DNA of 64,000 nt from Pseudomonadales bacterium. Lineage in GTDB: Bacteria; Pseudomonadota; Gammaproteobacteria; Pseudomonadales; UBA7239. The translations under genes and the position numbers were made by a program. The stretch covers positions 124,001 to 188,000 of the forward strand of contig JAWLAB010000002.1 of NCBI GenBank assembly GCA_041395665.1, read 5' to 3'. Each line of letters begins with the position of its first letter. Within the stretch, counting starts at the first letter, position 1. Shown in pieces: positions 60,463 to 64,000 of the stretch. Below the pieces are notes generated by a model. That model saw only the letters and a list, made by a program, of their open reading frames with translations, did no database searches and had not been told where the DNA came from.

Positions 60463-61910
60463 GCGGCAACTCCTTCAACAGAGACAGAAACAATCGGCGT
60501 GCATTTCCAAAAATAATTGGGGCGTTGACCCACGCGGTGTATGCAACGGAAAGTAAATTCCACTGGCAAATCCACCGCAATATCTTTAGCAGAAGTTTCG
60601 CAAATTTGCATATGAATGCGCGCCCCCGCAGAGCCATCGGTATTTTTCACTTCGATAATACCCACCGCAGTTGGCGGCTCTGGCGAAGGGAAAAACGCAT
60701 CCAAGGTATAAGTCACAACACTGCCCGTTAAATCGCTGTAGCAAGCGGGTGTCCACAGATCTTTGCTGTGGCAGCGCACACACACACGACCTTTCGGAAA
60801 TTGATGTGTACCGCAATGCGTACACTGTTGTCCTTCCAGCGACAAATCTTCATCGCGCTCGCGGAAATGTACGGTCGCTGAAATGCCTTGATCATCCACT
60901 TCTGGGTATTCCGTGATCGTTAAGCCGCGCGCTTTCATGTATTTACCGTAAGCATCGACCACTTTGCGACGCGACAATAAATCACTCACGCTGCGATATC
61001 CTTCTGCTTTCGCACGCGAACCTGTCACAGAAAGCAGCAGCGCATCGGCACCATCACCGTAATTGGCAACGAGAATTTTTTCACCAGCTTTTGCTTGTTC
61101 AAGCGCAGCAATCAACAACAGTGGCGCAAACGCCGCACCAGCATTACCCACTTTGCCAAACAAAGGCTCTTGAATTTGTTCTTTTGCTACACCTGCCGCT
61201 TTGCTCATCTCACCGAGTGAGCGCGCTTCAGGTGCATACAAAACGGCTTTATTAATTGATGATAAAGCAACACCGCTTTTTGCCACCAAACCTTGAATCG
61301 CTGCCACAGTATTTTCGATATAACCGTGTACATTGACGAAACGATCTTCCCAACCGTGCACAAAACGGTCGCCCTGTTTGCGCCAGATATCGATGATTTC
61401 GGTGGTGTGCGCGCAAGCGCAATCCAGTGTTGCAATCGCGCCTTCTGCGCCCACTAAAAATGCAGCAGCAGCATCGCCGGTATTGGCTTCAAAACCGGAG
61501 CTGGGTGCACCCATGCGGCAATCAGCGGCAATCACTAGCACGCGCTGCGCGCTGCCCGCTTTCACGGCATCAATCGCCGATTGCAACGCAATCGTTCCTG
61601 CGCGCGTACTGTGTGAAATATCGGCTGTGCGCACATCGCCTTTCAAATTTAATGCTTTGGCAATAATCGCTGCGCCTTGTTTTTCTGCAAACGCGTAAGT
61701 GGTGGTGGCAAACAACACCGCATCCACACGCGCGCGATCAAAACCTTGCAAACAATTTTGTGCCGCAGCGACTGCCATCGTCACACTGTCTTCATCCATC
61801 CATGCAACAGCTTTTTCGGGACCGCCGTCTTTCGGCGCTTTGCCTGCGATAACGGATAAAGGCAAACGCATGCGAGGAATGTACGCGCCGTGAGAAATGA
61901 TGCCTGCCAT
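60459..61910 (-). CDS. Thiolase-fold (HMG-CoA synthase-like) protein with C-terminal DUF35 Zn-ribbon/OB domain
   Basis: The 483-residue protein has an HMGS/KAS III-like half (1-340). At the nucleophile position it reads DISHSTRAGTIAL, so the Cys appears replaced by Thr102. A DUF35 segment follows with a four-Cys Zn ribbon (CTHC and CVRC, near 355-375) and an OB fold. It may be a non-catalytic partner that organises the SCP2-type thiolase encoded next to it. Confidence 0.8.
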   Translation of the reverse strand: MAGIISHGAYIPRMRLPLSVIAGKAPKDGGPEKAVAWMDEDSVTMAVAAAQNCLQGFDRARVDAVLFATTTYAFAEKQGAAIIAKALNLKGDVRTADISHSTRAGTIALQSAIDAVKAGSAQRVLVIAADCRMGAPSSGFEANTGDAAAAFLVGAEGAIATLDCACAHTTEIIDIWRKQGDRFVHGWEDRFVNVHGYIENTVAAIQGLVAKSGVALSSINKAVLYAPEARSLGEMSKAAGVAKEQIQEPLFGKVGNAGAAFAPLLLIAALEQAKAGEKILVANYGDGADALLLSVTGSRAKAEGYRSVSDLLSRRKVVDAYGKYMKARGLTITEYPEVDDQGISATVHFRERDEDLSLEGQQCTHCGTHQFPKGRVCVRCHSKDLWTPACYSDLTGSVVTYTLDAFFPSPEPPTAVGIIEVKNTDGSAGARIHMQICETSAKDIAVDLPVEFTFRCIHRVGQRPNYFWKCTPIVSVSVEGVAA

Positions 61911-61914
61911 TTTT

Positions 61915-62796
61915 TTACTCCTTCACCGGCGGTTTCACGCCTGCATGAAATGGATACGGTTTGCCCAACATACCAAACGCGCCAAACTCTGGCGGTATGT
62001 GCTGTTTGAAATGTTGACGAATATCGTCGATTTCCCAACCTCCCGGCTTGATCAAAGTTTTGCCGTAATGCGGTTGCACCATGTGAGAAATGCGATCACC
62101 GCCGGTGCCGAAAATTTGTCCGGAAACATAATCCGCTTCATCGCTGCACAACCAGCAAACAATCGGGCCGTTATTTTCAGGTGGGAAAAACGGCATTTTG
62201 TCGGCATCAGAAAAAGTTGCTGACATATGCGTGGTCGCCAGTGGGCCAATCGCATTGACGCGAATGCCATGCTTTGCCAATTCCATCGCCCATGTATAAG
62301 TCATGGAAGCGATTGCACCTTTTGCAGCGGAATAATTGGTTTGACCAAAGCTGCCAAAATGCGCACCGGAAGTGGTGTTGATGATGGAGCCACCGCGACC
62401 CTGCTCGATCATTTTTTTCGCCGCCGCTTGTGCGATCCAGAATGTACCCATGACATGAATGCGCCACACCAAATCAAAGTCGGCGTCTTCCAATTTGAGC
62501 ATGGTTTTGTCGCGCACGATGCCCGCATTGTTGATCGCAATATCAATGCCGCCAAACGCATCGACGCACTGTTGTATCAGCGATTCACAACCGGCGCGCG
62601 AGCCAATATCTGCGTTACTGGCAATCGCTTCACCGCCCGCCGCTTTGATTTCATCGGCTACTTTTTGCGCTTCTTCTAACAGGATGTCATTGACGACAAC
62701 TTTCGCGCCATTTTTAGCCAAATGTAAACAATGCCCGCGACCAACACCACGACCACTGCCGGTAACGATTGCTGCTTTTCCTTCCAATAATTTCAT
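61915..62796 (-). CDS. SDR-family 3-hydroxyacyl-CoA dehydrogenase-like protein
   Basis: A 293-residue classical SDR with TGSGRGVGRG at 12-21, NNAGIVRD near 89-96, and YSAAKGA. The extended C-terminus resembles the dehydrogenase part of multifunctional enzyme 2 (17beta-HSD4). It probably oxidises the 3-hydroxyacyl-CoA before thiolytic cleavage. It is cotranscribed with the genes on both sides. Confidence 0.87.
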   Translation of the reverse strand: MKLLEGKAAIVTGSGRGVGRGHCLHLAKNGAKVVVNDILLEEAQKVADEIKAAGGEAIASNADIGSRAGCESLIQQCVDAFGGIDIAINNAGIVRDKTMLKLEDADFDLVWRIHVMGTFWIAQAAAKKMIEQGRGGSIINTTSGAHFGSFGQTNYSAAKGAIASMTYTWAMELAKHGIRVNAIGPLATTHMSATFSDADKMPFFPPENNGPIVCWLCSDEADYVSGQIFGTGGDRISHMVQPHYGKTLIKPGGWEIDDIRQHFKQHIPPEFGAFGMLGKPYPFHAGVKPPVKE

Positions 62797-62809
62797 CGTG
62801 TTTTCCTCA

Positions 62810-63937
62810 TCACGCTGCGTCGAGAATCAATGCAGCGATGCGTTTTTCTAAAAAGGCGCTATCCCAGTTGGTCAACTGCCAATGTTTGGCGCGACGAAAA
62901 TACAACTGCGGATCACCTTCTGATGTAAAACCAAAACCGCCGTGCACTTGCACGCCGATGGCTGACGCATCGCGCAACACATTGCAAGCCTGCAGTTTGG
63001 CTTGCAATGCAATTTTTTCGAACGGTTTGTTGTTATCAATCGCCCACGCGGATTGATACACCAACACTTTTGCGCCTTCGATTTTGACGATCAAATCTGC
63101 CAAATAATGCGCAATCGCTTGGAACGAACCTATCGGTTTACCAAATTGCACGCGCTGTTTGGCGTAATCCACCGTCATCGCATGAATCGCTTCCGCTGCA
63201 CCGATCGAACGCGCTGCCAGTGCAACAATCGAACGCGTCATTGCGTTTTCCCACGCTGCCCAAAAGCCTGCTGTGTGCAACACATCAGCAGTATTGACGG
63301 CAACATTATTGAAATCGACTTGGAACAATGCGTCATCGGCGTGATTGCGTTCGCGCGTTAAAGTAACGCCAGCAGATTTTGGATCGACCAAGAAACCGGC
63401 GACATCCTGCACACCTTCACCCGTGCGCGCCAACACCAACAAACGCGCCGCAGATGACGCAAACGGCACTAACAATTTTGTGCCGTTCAACACATAGTTT
63501 TCACCTTGTTTTGTGGCGCGCATTTGCACACCTTCTGCACCAAAGCCATTTTTTGGCTCCAAATGTGCAGGCACGATGATGGTGTCACCGCTGGCAATGC
63601 CAGATAAAAAGTTTTCTTGTTGCTGTGCCGTGCCAGCCAGTTCCAGCAATTTCGCTGACAACACACAGCTCGCCCAATGCGGGCTAGGCGCGAGTGAGCG
63701 ACCGAACTCTTCGTACACAATCGCCATTTCCAACGCGCCCCACGCCATGCCGCCGTGTGCTTCAGGAATGCCGAGACTGGTGATGCCCAACTCGGCCAGT
63801 TGTTGCCAGAAAGGCGCGGAGTAACCGGCCTCGTCCTGCTCCATCGCCCGCACGACAGCCGACGGTGACAATTCTTCACAAATACCGCGCGCGGTATCGC
63901 GCAACATGACCTGCTCTTCGCTGAAATCGAGATCCAC
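62810..63937 (-). CDS. Acyl-CoA dehydrogenase
   Basis: The start is the GTG at 63937 (VDLDFSEEQ), behind an AGAGGAGT site; a longer frame to 63985 is unlikely. The 375-residue product has the acyl-CoA dehydrogenase layout, including GIPEAHGGMAWG, QRVQFGKPIGSFQAI and VQVHGGFGFT. The usual catalytic Glu region of short- and medium-chain enzymes is not obvious. It would carry out the first beta-oxidation step in this operon. Confidence 0.87.
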   Translation of the reverse strand: MDLDFSEEQVMLRDTARGICEELSPSAVVRAMEQDEAGYSAPFWQQLAELGITSLGIPEAHGGMAWGALEMAIVYEEFGRSLAPSPHWASCVLSAKLLELAGTAQQQENFLSGIASGDTIIVPAHLEPKNGFGAEGVQMRATKQGENYVLNGTKLLVPFASSAARLLVLARTGEGVQDVAGFLVDPKSAGVTLTRERNHADDALFQVDFNNVAVNTADVLHTAGFWAAWENAMTRSIVALAARSIGAAEAIHAMTVDYAKQRVQFGKPIGSFQAIAHYLADLIVKIEGAKVLVYQSAWAIDNNKPFEKIALQAKLQACNVLRDASAIGVQVHGGFGFTSEGDPQLYFRRAKHWQLTNWDSAFLEKRIAALILDAA

Positions 63938-64000
63938 AACGGACTCCTCTAACGACTGAATGAAACGGAAAGAAAGGGCACGCATTCTACCACTCGTCCA

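Overview
ORGANISM. The window looks like a chromosomal segment of a gammaproteobacterium. It has parC/parE-type topoisomerase IV genes, DsbD, Tex, a TonB/ExbB/ExbD operon with a DUF3450 protein, a LapD-like c-di-GMP receptor, a rubredoxin reductase and a beta-oxidation operon. The mix fits the Pseudomonadales/Cellvibrionales side of the class, but the exact taxon is inference. Base composition is roughly balanced. REGION 1 (3-27153): a large aryl-polyene (APE) pigment cluster that also carries dialkylresorcinol (DAR) genes. The first + strand block runs from a glycosyltransferase/acyltransferase fusion through an aromatic amino acid ammonia-lyase, a flavin halogenase-like enzyme, ketosynthases, dehydratase, ketoreductase, two methyltransferases, an ABC exporter, an ACP, a thioesterase, a LolA-like protein and an MMPL exporter. 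A - strand block holds DarA, DarB, a dehydratase, a BtrH-like protein and a small unknown protein. A second + strand block from a divergent promoter holds a dehydratase, a chain-length-factor-like protein, an acyltransferase, two ACPs, an ApeG-like membrane protein and an AMP-ligase/dehydratase fusion. Together they could make an aryl polyene from a cinnamate-type starter, make a dialkylresorcinol, join the two (flexirubin-like) and export the product to the outer membrane. REGION 2 (27189-38437): mixed genes. These are a deazaflavin-type reductase, a GH5 glucanase, a 100-bp hairpin-rich repeat, an SbmA/YddA-like ABC protein whose ATPase motifs are all lost, an atypical SDR, a frameshifted sulfatase, dsbD, a lipoprotein, a frameshifted LapD-like protein and a PCu(A)C copper chaperone. 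REGION 3 (38444-44315): a TonB-type energy-transduction operon (DUF3450, ExbB, ExbB2, ExbD, TonB, TPR protein). REGION 4 (44375-52710): parC and parE separated by about 4 kb of accessory DNA. This DNA holds a VapBC remnant, a nucleotidyltransferase/XRE pair, three small orphan genes, and a zeta-toxin module flanked by a duplicated parE 3' end. parE is broken by several indels. REGION 5 (52792-63937): a low-complexity lipoprotein, Tex, rubredoxin reductase, CutA, and an acyl-CoA degradation operon (acyl-CoA dehydrogenase, SDR, DUF35/thiolase-fold protein, SCP2-type thiolase, lipoprotein, enoyl-CoA hydratase). DATA QUALITY. At least four genes carry small frameshifts, two of them single-base losses in T runs. 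Sequencing or assembly error is therefore a serious alternative to real gene decay. I see no rRNA, tRNA, CRISPR array or transposase in the window, and no gene-free stretch longer than 300 bases.
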